Source: Apostichopus japonicus
Taxonomy: Eukaryota; Echinodermata; Holothuroidea; Aspidochirotida; Stichopodidae
Assembly: GCF_037975245.1 (NCBI RefSeq)
Contig: NC_092581.1
Span: forward strand, 18,467,303-18,531,302
Reading direction: 5' to 3'
DNA length: 64,000 nt
The notes beneath the pieces were generated by a model that was not told the DNA's origin, did no database searches, and saw only the letters and a list, made by a program, of their open reading frames with translations. Within the stretch, counting starts at the first letter, position 1; each line of letters opens with the position of its first letter. This document shows positions 1 through 12,900 of this stretch, piece after piece. The translations under genes and the position numbers were made by a program.

Positions 1-658
1 GCCTGAAAACTGGCAAAAAGTTTCTCTGAGCTTTTCAAAATCTGTTTATTCCATTTTCTCTTTCCCTTTGTTTTGTCATGGTTTCGATATAAAGTTCTTG
101 CACAAATGAAAATAGAAAACTTGCTCTTCTGAATGGTCCTACTTTTAATCTATTTATATTTAATGTTATTTTCTGGCTTGGTAATGGTATCTTTTTTCTT
201 TCTTTTTCAAGTTTCTATTTTTGATCACATAAATGAGGTAAATTGAATTGAATTAACAAGAAATAAAGATTGTGTTTTAAATCTCATATTACCTTTTTTA
301 TTAAAAGTCAAACTTCTTAAGAGGAGAAAGTTCTCTATATATCATTTTGTAATTGTTGATTTCTTTCATACGTATTATGATACAGTAATATAACTTATAC
401 AGTTGCACATTAGGATGTGAATCAGGTGTTCTAGCAGTCAAATAAATTCATTGAAACAGTCTGTGGGAATATCTTGGCTTCATTGATGTTAATGTTTCTC
501 CCCCTTTAAGTAATTATTTTTGGTTACATTCTTGATTTTTCCTTCCATCAAACCCTTTAATCTCATACTTGATGGACCACACACATATCTTACAGCCATC
601 TATCTATCCATCCATCCATTCATGAACATATTCTGTGTTTCTTTTCTTAATCGTCCAG
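1..658 (+). other. RMI1: RMI1 intron (5' side of window)
   Basis: Sequence upstream of the first visible RMI1 exon. AT-rich, with a TCTATCTATCCATCCATCCA microsatellite at about 597-621 close to the acceptor at 657-658. No earlier RMI1 exon recognised. Confidence 0.6.
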
Positions 659-1796
659 ATCAATAGCTTCCAAGATGTCGGGAGCTCTGCTTATTCTCAG
701 CTCATCAAGATCAAAGGCAAAGAGAATGAGAATGTTGCAGTATCTGCCACACAAGCAACTCAGAACAGGGTAAGGACTTGTTGTTATATCGTGAATTAAA
801 TAATGAGTACATATTCATCTCAAACATGAATATTCAATAAGTAAAACATGTCTTTTTATATGGGACTTGTGCAAAATGCATTTTGTTGTGTGAAGAAATG
901 CAATTAAGGATGTTCAAACATGGCCATGGAGCTATGACCGCGTACCATTTGTGTTGGTTACATTTTCATTCTGGAAATCTGCTCCACAGGAACTCTACAG
1001 TACATATGAAACAGGACTGCCTTTTGCAGTGTTGTGTTCAGATTAATCTATTTGCTCGTACACAAGGTAGCTCAGAAAAGGACAGAGTTAACATAGTGGT
1101 CTTCATGTCTTCGTACATCTTGCAAGTGTTATTCTTTGTATCCAATTTTTGTCAAAACGATTCCGTTAATCCAGCCATTGTTCTGTACAATGGTGATACT
1201 TTGTGTTTTCATTTTGTGTACAGTTTGAGCCCAAGCCAAATCGGATGTTAATGATGGAGATAACAGATGGTCACCAAACGATTCAAGCCATGGAATATCA
1301 AAGTATACCAGCCTTGACCCCTGACACCCCTCCTGGTACAAAGGTAAGTTCAAAAGACTTCTTTCCGTGGGGAAATGTTTACTTGTAAGTCGAAAAGGAA
1401 CTTTTGATGATATTATGTTGGCATTCTATCGTTATATGAGTTGCTCATGAATTGAGGATTATAATTTGTAACATTATCCGAAGAGCAAACAAACGCTGAC
1501 CCCCTCCCTCCCTCCCTCCCTCCCTTCCTCCAGCTATCTCTTTACCCTCAGGTTATGCAATTTATGCGATGAAAACATTGGAGTGAGTTTGTATTTGTAG
1601 AGCATCTTATAACTTACCTAAGAAATCTTTCCATCATTATTTTCTCTTTGGTCTGTTGTCAGATACTAATTCAGGGAACTATTACGTGTCGGTTGGGAGT
1701 CTTAACACTTACATCTAGGCATGTCAAGATCCTTGGAGGGGAAGTCGAAACTCTTATAGAAGAAAATAATCAAGAGAAACTGCTGGCTAGACTTTT
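659..1796 (+). CDS. RMI1: RMI1 N-terminal OB-fold exons (OB1)
   Basis: Three exons (659-769, 1224-1343, 1663-1796) code the OB1 fold. In human RMI1 this fold contacts TOP3A and inserts a flexible loop into its gate. The first exon begins [14 protein letters not shown], matching the human INSLVDVSQPAYSQ stretch at the start of that loop. Beta strands follow at MLMMEITDG and [16 protein letters not shown]. The third exon ends in phase 2 at CTT TT and joins exon 2446 as a Leu codon. An open frame at 883-1251 lies inside the first of these introns and is not coding by homology. Confidence 0.92.
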
Positions 1797-4700
1797 GTGA
1801 GTATGGATAAATCTGCAACAGCCCAATTTAAAAGTCACATTATGCCTCCTATTATTAGTGTTTTGGACTGATAGATACCCATTATGCACAGCCCTCTTCA
1901 CTTTTACGTCGCTTGATTCCTTTCACTGTTGTTGTTTTCAATCATAATAATAGTAATAATAATATATATACGACGTACGTATATGGCACTTCACATAACA
2001 GAATACCTCAAAGCACTTTACATGAGACCATAGTAAATTGTTAAGAAGTACGAGTATAATATACATACAAGGGAATAAAGTAGTCAAAGCATTATCAGAA
2101 AATAAATAAAAGCAAATCAATCAATGAAACCGATAAATCAATCAATAAATTATTGAAAATATTATACACAAGGTTTAGACAAATAAAAACAAGATCAGTC
2201 ATTAAAGTACATGATAAAAAAATAAGGAGTTTGAAGTTGGGAAAATACTGGTTATTAATGCAACTGTAGTTTGCTGAAGCTAATCTTTAAGAGAGAACTG
2301 ACCAGGAGTTCATCAACAGGAAGGAAAACTTTGGTTAGAAACTGGATCGGAACTGGTTATTTCAGGAATACAAGTCCTATATGAACTGGGGTATTTCGTC
2401 TGTTTATCTTTTAAGGACTAGTTAATCTGGTTGTTATTTCGACAGAGGAACTTCCCTGGATGACCTCCCTCAACAGTCGGTTCGTCGTCAGGCTGTCGAT
2501 GACAGGACGACTGGTGGACCTAGTAACCAAGGAACATCTCGGCCTGAGCAAAGTTACGATAATAAGTACAGCACATCTGCACAAAACAGCGATCAGCAGA
2601 AGAGTTCACAAATGCAGTCGAGCAGTTCGTACCAAATCAGTAATCAAGGATTCCCTGATAGCGTCCCGCAATCAGCTGGCAATCAAAGACAATCAACTAT
2701 GAGTCATCAGTCGAGAAGTAGTCAGTGGCAATCGAGCAGTTCACACCACGCCAGTAATCGAGTTGTCGGGGATATAAATATCCAGCAATCAACAGGAAGT
2801 CAAAGACATTCTACTATGAGTCATCAATCGAGAAGTAATCAAATGCAATCAGGCAGTTTTCAAAATTCAGGGAAACAGCTGACCAAACACTCTGACTCAC
2901 TGGAGACCAGCTCAGGGTGGGTGAAAGCTCCAAGCAAAGAAGAAGTGAAATTTGAAGATGACTTGGATGCAATTGATGAAGACATTCTCAGAGAATTTGA
3001 AGAAGCACAATACCAGGAAATGTCAAAGGGTACAGAGGATCTGAAGAAGGTAAAAAGTTTTTAATTCTGATGGAATCAGTCAAAGCAGTACGTTCTTTGA
3101 GATAGGAGAGTAAAACTTTTGGGAAAACCTTACAAGTAGGAGTTAGGACATTTTGGAAATTCTCAATGCTGTTTACATCTCATTATGAAAGTAATAATAA
3201 GTCAAACCCTGTGTTGTAAATGTGGAGAGAAAACCAAATTTGGAAGAAACTGTCTTACTCATATAGGGTCCTTGATGGGGACTTAAGTGTCCCTCCTGAT
3301 CCTTTTTTTCTACTAAACTAAACTACTTGTTTCAAATGCGACTGGTTAGTATCAGTAAATGACTGTGATGAATTAATTTGACAAGATGGCTAGGAAATTT
3401 GTTACTTTTATGATGGAAGGGATTAAGTGAAACATTGAAGTTATTTCTTTTCTTTCTCTTGTGTTTTCTTGTCAGTCAAAGCCTCTTCCTGATTGGCCTA
3501 GTGATAAAGATTGTCAGTCAAAGCCTCCTCCTGATTGGCCTATTGATGAAGATTGTCAGTCAAAGCCTCCTCCTGATTGGCCTAGTGATGAAGATACAGA
3601 TGAGGAGATGCTTGCTGCTATGATTGATAAACTAGAAGAACAAATCAAAGCCAGAGACAAAGAACCTAAGAGAGCGAATAAAGTCAAAGACTCCTCCTCA
3701 AAGGGTCCTCACAAAACCCAAGCAGAGCTAAAGATATCTAAGAAAAATAAGGTTAATGCTTTATCATCCACTGCTGTAAAATCAAAGACAAGCTCTACAC
3801 AAAAGCAGACCAGTCTCAGTGGCTTTCTCCAGCCGAGACAGAGCAAAGATAATCCATCAGCACAAAGCTCTGAAATTCCCGTAAATAACCATGGCAATAC
3901 ACAGTCGGGCAAATTGTCCTTGAAGCGAGGAGGCACATCTCAGTTTGTAAAGGCTAAACAAATCCAACCAACTGAAGATAGAACTTTACCTTTTGCATCA
4001 AAGGAAGCAATTTTCAAGAAGGAAATTGACACTTCTTCGGACAGTGAGGCCCTGCAAGGCGATGCTAGGAAGGAAGAGAGGACCAGGGTTCAAATAACTA
4101 CTGAACCAGCGATGAAGTTCTCTTCTCCGCAAAGAACAGCCATACGTCCTCTCTCTGTAGCCTCGACCCATCATCCTAAGGTTGCCATAGCTACGAGGAT
4201 CTCCAAAGAAGACTGTTCAGAAATGGCTGCTAAAAGGAGGCGGCTAAGTTCTGGGAAAGGTAGAATCATTTCAATAGTTCTCGTCAGTAAAATTCCTAGA
4301 ATCAAGACAAGATTTTATGCTTTATTGAGTGCAAAGTTTGTTAAGATGCTTGAAACTTTCAAATCTGTCTGAGTTGCCTCTCTGGTGTGTTAATGGGAAG
4401 ATGGAGCTACTGACATACTGTAAATATTGTGCTATTTCTGTTTCAATGATACCAGTTGTAGATGTTTCGCCTGGTTGTCAATTTCGTTGCTTACCATGAT
4501 GATGGCTTTAGCATGTGTTTGTCATGGTGTGATGATACTAGATTTAAATGTGATACTTCCAGATGGAACTTTTGGATAAGCTGTGCACTTTGTGATAGGA
4601 TGCCCAATATTGAGTTTGAGAAGCCTAGTGCCTTCTTTAGCAAATTATGGTCATTTGTTTCAGACCAACAGAGGTGAAAATGTGAAAATCGCAAGAACTG

Positions 4701-7553
4701 AAACTTGCAAATATGCACACATATTTGATTTGTGTGAATGGCAACATAGCCCTTCCAAACATGAGTAAATGTTATCATGAAAATAATCATCAGGGTGAAC
4801 ACTTTTCCGATAAAGAAAAAGGTGCTCCGAGTCCTTGGCAATCTGAAAAGTTACTTTAGCTGTCCAACGACATATCTTGTTGCAATGATTGATTGGATCA
4901 ACCTGTAAATCATCCCTTGAATAAAAATGTTTTGTTTCAGATTCTACTCAAGAGGTGCCATTTACATACCTGGCTGAGATGATGGATAGTATCAGAGCCA
5001 ATCAACAACCAGTGACATTTGTCATCAGGGTAAGATATATCCAAAACATATTTTAATATATATATCTGTATGTCAAGGGTTACCAAACATCCAGCTCCCT
5101 GGATAACACCTGTTCTTTCTTTGCGAGGGGGTTGTGAGGTTGTAACCTCCCCCTCGTAACCCACCCCCTTTTTCCACTTTTTAACCACAAAACATTACAA
5201 GTAGTTGTGAGCAGAACTTACATTGTAGACCTAAATGAGTGGCCTAATTTATGACCTAAATTTACCTTAGAATGCACCGTTCCACATCTAAATCCCCCCC
5301 CCCCCATGCGACTCCAGTACCATGAGCGACCCCAGAACCATACCCCCTCCTTTTGAAAGCCTGGATCCACCAAGCCTGTTTTCCACGTGGGCAACACCTA
5401 TATTCAGTATCAGACATCCCCTCAGGATGTAATGTGATTCTGATTATCCAGGAACTTCACAGCCAATTTTTTAGCTGATTTAGCTTTGACACTGGACAAG
5501 TTCTGAAATTGTTATCTTTCTGTGCATATGGTCTAATTTTTTTTTTTATCACAGGCTTTTATCATGACCTTGCTCTCTGCACTTGGTAAGAGGAATGATT
5601 GTTGGAGCTTACAGGTGAGACTCAACGATGGCTCAGGTTCTCTGGATGCTGTCCTTTCTGACCAGGTTTGTATATCTTAGAAGTATTGATAGTAATCTGT
5701 CATTGACTAAAGATATAGTTTGCTTTATTAAATAGTATTGATAATAAATAGCAAAAAAATTGAATTTACTTAAAACTAGGCTACATAGTTTCACCTAAAA
5801 ATGCATAACTAGACACTAGAAAAACCAAATTATGCAAAATGTTGCTAAAAGTATTTGATTTGTAAAGCATTATAGCATTAAAGCATATGGGTTAATACCG
5901 AAACAAACAATGTTTCATTTGGCTTCAGTTGTTATTCCTCTTGACAACCACTAATGTTCTTTCTATTATTTCATAAGACAAAACTTAAAACCTTCATATT
6001 TGCTAGACAGTGATGCTCTTTGTATGTTTGAATGTCTTTTGCATATCAATGGTATACATATTGTTTGTTCTTTTTTGCCTGCTCTCAGGTTCTTCAATCT
6101 CTGATTGGTTATACAGTGACCGAGATGAAAGTAAGTGACAAAATTCCTTTAATGTCAATTCATTTAGCACCAATGTTCCTCACTTAGCACCAAATTGTTA
6201 AATAGCAAATTAGACAATAAATCCAGTTTATCTTAAGCAGATCAGACCAGGCAGAGGGACCGAATTTTCCTTGGAAAGAGACAAGAGTGAAATCTTTGTT
6301 TAGCTGTCAATTGACTAAAATTCTCAGCTGTTGTCACGTGCATCCATAAATTTGGAATAACATTTTACTATAAAGGTTTATGTTTAATATTTTTTAATAA
6401 TTAAGATCTCTGCCACAAGATATTTGATCCGAATGTTAACTTTACGGAAAATTAGTGGGAGGATTTTCTTAAGAATTGTTTGTTATTTTGTCCACTCGAG
6501 CAATCTTATCAATGTTATGACAGCGGTCATTTTTCTCTTTATTCGACAGCAAATGCGATTATCCGTGAAGAATGAGCAGGATAAGGCAGCAGTAGAAATT
6601 AAACAGAAAACTGTAAGTCACAAGAGAAATTTATTTCCAAACAATTCTACATGCTTTTGTTTAAAATTACTTAAATAAATGGTTTTTGTCGTGTAGTCAG
6701 GGGAATAAATAAGTAAAAGACAAGTAGACCGAACACAGCAGTAACGTAAATCCAACCCCTTGTATAATTCCACATGCAGACTTTATATACGTGTTAAATA
6801 CCAAACAGTTACGTAATCAATTATAACAAAACAACTGAAGTAAAACACATTTGCGTAAATGCCAACGGAAACAGGTGTAGGGAGTAGAAGTATAGTTAAG
6901 CAAATAACAATAAGATGTCACAGTTTTCTTGTATTTCCCCACCTTTTTTATTTGGCTCTCTCTTCTAATACCATAACAAATCAATCAAATATTACTTTTT
7001 TGGTAGAACCCCCCCACCCATTTCCTTTGGCTGAAAACCAATTGAAAGAAGGGGATTTAGAAGCTACACTAGTTCTACTAGATCTGTCATCTTCGGTTCC
7101 TCATTATTCTCATACTCCTTTTAGACAATGTTAGCCAGGGCTCGTGCAAATTACAGGGTCCCCCTCATTTGTCCCCCTTGTACATGTTGTAGCCACGGTT
7201 GGGGTTTGGGTGGGGGAGGGGAGAGGTTGGTATGATTATGATGGAATGTCTAAATGAGCCATTATGCAGACAGTAAACTGGTTGTTCTCGAGACAAATTT
7301 TGATTATTACAGCAACCGAGTTAGTCAATTAATCATTAGAAACTTTGACTCATGAAATTTAACCCAGGTTATTTGGTCTATTTCTGTCTTCTTATGTGTG
7401 CAGGCTCTTGAGAGGTGCCGTCGAAGATTGATTGATCTTTGTGAAATCATGACAATCAGGGTCAATCCTGGAGAAGAAATGCCTGCTGTGATTCAGATTA
7501 GAAGGGTTGAGCAGAGAGATTGCCAGCAGATGAAGCAATGTCTTCTTCCTTAA
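659..7553 (+). CDS. RMI1: RMI1, RecQ-mediated genome instability protein 1 (5' partial)
   Basis: Scaffold subunit of the BLM-TOP3A-RMI complex, which dissolves double Holliday junctions in the nucleus. Exons read from the sequence: 659-769, 1224-1343, 1663-1796, 2446-3049, 3476-4259, 4941-5029, 5555-5665, 6089-6130, 6550-6612, 7404-7553 (TAA stop 7551-7553). All junctions have AG/GT and phases join without a stop, giving 735 residues in the window. The first three exons match the N-terminal OB fold ([23 protein letters not shown], then LGGEVETL). The last five match the C-terminal OB2 fold ([42 protein letters not shown]). The two are joined by a long Ser/Gln-rich and Lys-rich linker. The roughly 100 residues that precede this part in human RMI1 (the N-terminal helical region) must be coded upstream of base 1. 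Identification rests on both OB folds; exon borders in the linker are less constrained by homology. Confidence 0.92.
1499..1532. repeat. CCCT microsatellite in an RMI1 intron
   Basis: About eight CCCT units with a terminal CTTCC interruption, in the intron between exons 1224-1343 and 1663-1796. Confidence 0.9.
1935..2215. repeat. Probable dispersed repeat with ATA microsatellite head
   Basis: AATAATAGTAATAATAATATATATA is followed by GGCACTTCACATAACAGAATACCTCAAAGCACTTTACATGAG. The pairing of a short-period A/T repeat with two GCACTT(T)ACA-like boxes resembles a common invertebrate repeat type. The 3' boundary is uncertain. Confidence 0.35.
2446..4259 (+). CDS. RMI1: RMI1 low-complexity linker exons
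   Basis: Two large exons (2446-3049 and 3476-4259; 604 and 784 bp) code the disordered linker between the OB folds. The first holds an imperfect internal duplication around STMSHQSRS (near 2695-2725 and 2812-2845) in a Ser/Gln-rich context, then an acidic helix-like stretch ([20 protein letters not shown]). The second opens with three 14-residue tandem repeats (consensus [14 protein letters not shown]) and continues with [16 protein letters not shown], then Lys/Ser-rich sequence. The linker is poorly conserved in the family, so exon calls rest on frame continuity and splice consensus. Confidence 0.82.
3476..3594 (+). repeat. 42-bp coding tandem repeat, 3 copies
   Basis: Units begin at 3476, 3518 and 3560, each coding a SKPxPDWPxDxD peptide. 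The exact unit is 42 bp (14 codons), so copy-number changes stay in frame. The 3' end of each unit reads TTGTCAG before TCAAAG, which matches the real intron-exon junction (CTTGTCAG then TCAAAG at 3476). Confidence 0.9.
4941..7553 (+). CDS. RMI1: RMI1 C-terminal OB2 exons
   Basis: Five exons (4941-5029, 5555-5665, 6089-6130, 6550-6612, 7404-7553) code the OB2 fold that in vertebrates binds RMI2 to make the RMI core. Conserved landmarks are FTYLAEMM, the strand [20 protein letters not shown], the [11 protein letters not shown] helix and the final [19 protein letters not shown] helix-strand. The stop is TAA at 7551-7553. The extreme C-terminus (QMKQCLLP) has about the usual length. Confidence 0.93.
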
Positions 7554-8393
7554 TACAACTGACGAAGAACTTCTTATAGACATACGCCCTTGTATCAAAT
7601 ATGAATATAACTTCATGTAGATATTGTAACTAAGCTGTTATGGAATGCCAATAATGCCAATATTTTTAAGATCATCAGGCTTGGTACATGCAGCACCAGG
7701 GATGGAACCTGGGAAGGAGGGGGAGGGGGGGAGTGATAAAGTATAAAACTTTCCATTGAAAAAATCCAAACAGTTTTTGGTTTTAGTAGGATGTTTTATT
7801 CCTATCTATTCTTCTTGTGTAGGAATTGTCAAAACTTTGGGAAAGAGTAGCACGAAGATAGCTCAAGTTTGATTCTTAACATTTGGAGCAAAATGGAAGT
7901 TCCTTGATTGGTTAAATTCTGATCATCATGCCAAAGTTAATTACAATGAGGGAAATATTGGAGGGAGGGTGACGACTGAAAAGCTAACACCTGATACTAT
8001 ATGAATTTCCGTATAAAAAGTGTAGATTTAACCGGAAAATGGGAGGTAAGTTTTAAACTCTTTCTCCTATTGCAAAAGTAATATCTACTTTGTTTGTAAT
8101 TGGGTTTGTTTGTTGTTGGTAAAGACTTCTTGACGAATTTAAAATATATAAAACAATGGACACAGATTTTTAGAAAAATGCTTTGTATTTACAACACTTT
8201 ACATTACCAACAGAACATCGATGACTTACATATACAAAAATGCATAGCTCCTGAGATTCCTTTGGTAACAGAAAAAGAAATGATTACAAGTTTTCTTGTA
8301 AATTAAATTATTATTACACAAATGTGAATATGATCTATTTTTTGACATGTTTCATTTTATGATAGAGTAGTGCAGCTGATGTTGTCATGGCTG

Positions 8394-8492
8394 AATAAAT
8401 GAGACTTACTTGTGATGATGAACACTGAATAAGGTTGCTAGAAATACTTATCTTCCCACAAAAATCTGAAGAATTTAAAAATCTTTAATAAA
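8394..8492 (+). terminator. Candidate RMI1 poly(A) signals
   Basis: AATAAA hexamers at 8394-8399 and 8487-8492, about 0.85-0.95 kb past the RMI1 stop, are followed by T- and G-rich sequence around 8523-8552. This would give a 3' UTR from 7554 to about 8510. The cleavage site itself cannot be seen. Confidence 0.45.
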
Positions 8493-8596
8493 ACGTCAGC
8501 TGCTTCTCAACAGTGTACAACAGTGTTTTTTTTTGTTTTTTTTTGGGGGGGGGTCCATTCTTCAGTCATGTCATGTTTGAAAGCAGGGGTTTCACT

Positions 8597-8602
8597 TTAT
8601 TA
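8597..8602 (-). terminator. Possible DNAJC8 poly(A) signal
   Basis: The plus strand reads TTTATT here, which is AATAAA on the minus strand. It is the only exact hexamer of this kind I found between the DNAJC8 stop and the RMI1 3' end, and would give a 3' UTR of about 1.4 kb. It lies only about 100 bp from the RMI1 poly(A) candidates, so the two transcripts would nearly meet tail to tail. Confidence 0.3.
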
Positions 8603-9977
8603 CTATACTCAACTCTAATTCTTACCCTGCTATGTACACCTTGTTGCATTGTTCCTTACCAGCATGAATCAATTTGTAAAACTAATATGTCTGATATGCA
8701 AATTAGGCTAAAATAAGGTACACCTGGTATGAGGTATATTGTTAGTCTTTAAGCAAATAAGCGAATAATCAGAAGGAAACTTAAGATCTTACTGCAACTT
8801 TATGCATTGTATTGTTTCTACATTTAACTGATGTGGCCAGAAAAATGATGTTACAGCACAGTTAGCCATTATTAAGATACCTCTCTTTGGTAGATAGCTT
8901 TCATCCTCAAACGCCTGGGACATATACGTATAAACTAACAATTTGTTCAATTTTCCAAATTTCAGAGGTAAAAATTGTGATGACATGAAATGAAACAGGA
9001 AGATTGCTAATAAAACATGACGAAAATGTTTGAACTGACTTCAAGAAATCACTGTGAGAAGCAGACACGTCAATTTGTGAAACAAAAGAACATATTGAAT
9101 AAAATTCAAATGACAGAAATCTCCTGAAAAGTTGTTAAAAGATCACTTTAGAAATTTTTGTAGTTTCTATACTATTAATAAGTTGTCATTTAAGTGTTGG
9201 TTTCACTTTCAAATGAAAAGGTCTGAAATAGAAAAAAAAAGTTTTTGGCTGGTGCCACAACAATGATACACCTCTCGATTACAAATTGTACTGAAATACA
9301 AGGAAACAAGAAAGAGAGATGCATGGATGTAGGTGACCACCTTCCATGTGCTTGAGGGGGGGGGGGGAGATATCCCCCTGTTCCTCCACCTCCTATGATT
9401 AGGCTGGAATGTTTCAAGTTTTCTTCCATTAATGGGATTCACCAGTGACAATATGAAATGTTCCAAACTAAATCCTCCATCTGTTGGTAAAGTATCAAAT
9501 TACCAACAATAGTGAAGATAAAAAATGTTCAAGTGTTTGTGTCAGTTGATTTTAGAAAGTACCTGGCAGATGAATTGAAAAAGGCATTCATATCTCCTCA
9601 TAATGTGCAAAATCATTCATCTTTCGAAAATTAATTCTACTTTTCACAATCTGCATTGCCTGCTATCTTAAGAAAAGCAAATTTTTTCAGACAGACACGA
9701 TTGTGAAAATATAGCAAGTGCAATTGTTTCCCGAAAAACCTGCAAAAGTTAACTTCAAACAGGAAGCTGAAGCACCTTCCAGTTGCAAACTAGCTTGTCT
9801 TCGAATAGTTATATTACATGGAGACATCACAGGGCCGGTTGTCGAAGGGGTGGGGGGGTAGGGGGAGGGAGGACACAGAAGTAGTTTATCTGCTGTTCTT
9901 CTTTGCAGTTTCCGGCTTTGTTTCATCCCAGTGACTGCTGTCTGCATCCTACATCAAGGTGCTTCTGACATTTTTGG

Positions 9978-12900
9978 CTACCTCTCCTCCAATTTTGGCT
10001 TTGGTGGTTTAAAGCCCATTCCTGTCTTCTTCTTCTTCTTCTTTTGTTGTTTAAAATCCCGCCAATTGTTGACTCTCTTATCTCTGCCAGCCTTTAATGA
10101 AAAACAAACGGGACAAGCGTCGGGGGAATAATTACAAAATCATAAAATTTCAGTAACAAATATTTTATCTTTTATACCACTGAATGAAATTTGATGAAAA
10201 CTTGTTGTGCGATATAAGACAATACAGGCTATTGTGACATTCACCAAAGCAATGCAACATTGTTCCATCGTATGACTTCAAACAAAAGCTACAAAGTATG
10301 TATCCTACAAGAATATTACTTAACATTTAAATAATTTTTTTCAAAAAGATAGAAAATATATGATATTTACCTCCCATTCTTTCTGCCATTCCTTATGTTT
10401 TTTCACCTTTTCTTCTTCGGCTATTTCTGTTTCTCGTTCTCGTTTTCTGATGTTTGCCTCTTTCTGCTCTAAATCTCTTCTTCTTATTTCGTATTCGGCA
10501 AATAATTTGACTGTAGTTTTGTACACATACTCTTTAAACTGAAGCAAAAGAGAAAAAGAAATACCATCTTACGAAAGCGATAAAATTCCAAAATGTTAAA
10601 TTTAATTTCAGAGAAATGAAAGTGACATGGGGAACTTTTCTTGCAAATGAATCTCTTTTATAAAGCCACCTCTTATTATATTTTCATGTTAATGAAGGAA
10701 AGATATTAATGCATGATCAACCACTGCTAAAAGCCTGCACGAATTGAAAATGAAATGATTAATTGACACAAAAAAGCATCAATATCTCTTTACATGACAC
10801 TGGGAACTCCCTTTCTTATCAGGATATTCCTGGGACAAGAAGTTGATTTGTGTCAGAATTTGGCTATAATTTGTTCTCTTTTTCTGCATCAATTGGTCAA
10901 AAATAATATCCCACCCAGATAACATATTCTATCATGAAGTCTAAGTTTGGTGATGTGGCATGTCAACATTTTTTTCCGGCAGTCCAAGCGCCCACTTTCA
11001 TGGCAATTCAATTTTCTGTATTTGAGGTGCAAGTCTCATTAACCAACTGTGGAAACAATACTTTTTTAACAAAAACATTAATCAATTTGTAAAGAAACCT
11101 GGGAGCTATAGAAATATTTCAAATTGATCATACTTTGAGTAGAACGCAATAAAAAAAACAATCATTTCAATATTCTCTAAGAGTAAAAGCTTACTTTTTC
11201 TTCATCATCTTCAGGCACTTCTGTTGGCTTTCCTTCTCTTTTCAAAAATTTCTTCTTTTCCTCAAGCTGAAGAAAAAAACACAAATATGGTTTTAAGTCT
11301 TAGTTTTTGCTACTTGTAAAATGTGAACTTCATATATGATATTTTCCCGCAACATGTAGTAGACTAGAGCTAAAAGGTTATTGTTGGACTTTTTCCTTTT
11401 TCGAAAGTTGGAAGACATGGTCTCGACTTTGTAACGGTGGGAATTTCATTACAACTCACGGTTCCTTGAAGCAATATGATTTACGATTGGGCCAAACCAT
11501 GCTCTGATATTTGTTTTAAATCACTAGTACAAGAGGCCACACCCTGAACATGTTTCAACAAGCAGTGCGAAATAGTTTCTCTACGGTTACAAGTGTCACA
11601 TAATCTGCCAAAGAAATATCAAATTAAACTATGTACTGCCTTAAAGGGTGTGAAGACTCGCGCAAAAAAGAAACGTCTAATGCCGGTAATCTGACCAAGT
11701 TTCGAATGAGGTGTAACAGAAGTATTAGACACCACCATTGATCCCAGTAAATACACACACACAGCTTGCTACCGTCGGTAATTAGACATTAGTGTACAGT
11801 CAGTACATACAGCTGCGGTAAATACCCACAGCATTGTGTATAAACGATGCAGCGATGGACATCTCAGTTCCAGCTAAAGATAACAAGGTATCACGTTTCA
11901 TTACTGTCTGCATTTTGTAGCGACACAAACAAAACGTCACTTGCAAGCAAGAGAAAGTTAACGTTTCCAAATGGCCGCAAACGGTTTGGGGCAAGTCTAC
12001 AATGCCTTTAAGAAAATAAGGTGTGTGACAGTTCCCATAACAGAGACCGAAAATATGGATCGATTTCCTGTCCGCTTCAAACTGCAGTGTCCCTAAGTCA
12101 ATTGCATAGCCATCGGAGACGATCCTTTCAGGATTAAAATATCAGGCCGTCATAACTTTATAAAGTTGTCAACATTACCTCATGTTGTGCTTTCTGTTTG
12201 GCCTCCTCTATCATGTCCAGACATTTTTTCCTTTCTGCTTCGTCTTCTAAAGTCTTCATAGCTTTACTGACAGCTGAAAGGAAAGGATTAATTTGAATAT
12301 TGATGATGTCAAGTGTTTACCTTTATTAATATTTAATTAAAACTTAACGAATAAAGCAAATTCATTTCTGTATGTGAGGCTGAGGAGGGCCTGTCTAGTT
12401 TTGACATATATAAGTACTTGGTATCCTGCTATAATCTATGCAGTGGTGTCACAGATATTTAGCCAAGCAGGCAGATTAGAGCCCGGGGTAAAAATGCTTC
12501 AAGAGAGCAATGGGCAATGTCATCATTTAGTATGATTTTCAAACAAAAGAACTACTTGGAGCCAAAACTGGAGGTAAAAACATCCAGAAACTCAACAGAT
12601 TTTGCTAAAAGGAATCACCTGAAGCTTTTGTGAATATGCACATATACTTGCTTTCCCTGCAAGAAAAGGATGCTTAGCTTTTATCAGCAAGTGCAATCTT
12701 TAAAATGTCCAATTCAGAGAAACAAATTTCTTAACTCTGTAATCTACAAAGTTGAGTATATATGATGTTTACTGTACACCTGTACACATAAGCTGGGTTA
12801 CAATTATGCTGTGCCCCCATCCCATGCAGGCCATTCCCCCACCCCATGCAGACTACAGTGCCCCTCCCCCCCCCCAATCTGTGCCACCATAATATACACA

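Noticed and set aside
883-1251. 122-codon open frame as a separate gene
   Set aside because: It lies in an RMI1 intron, overlaps the next exon in another frame and has no recognisable domain.
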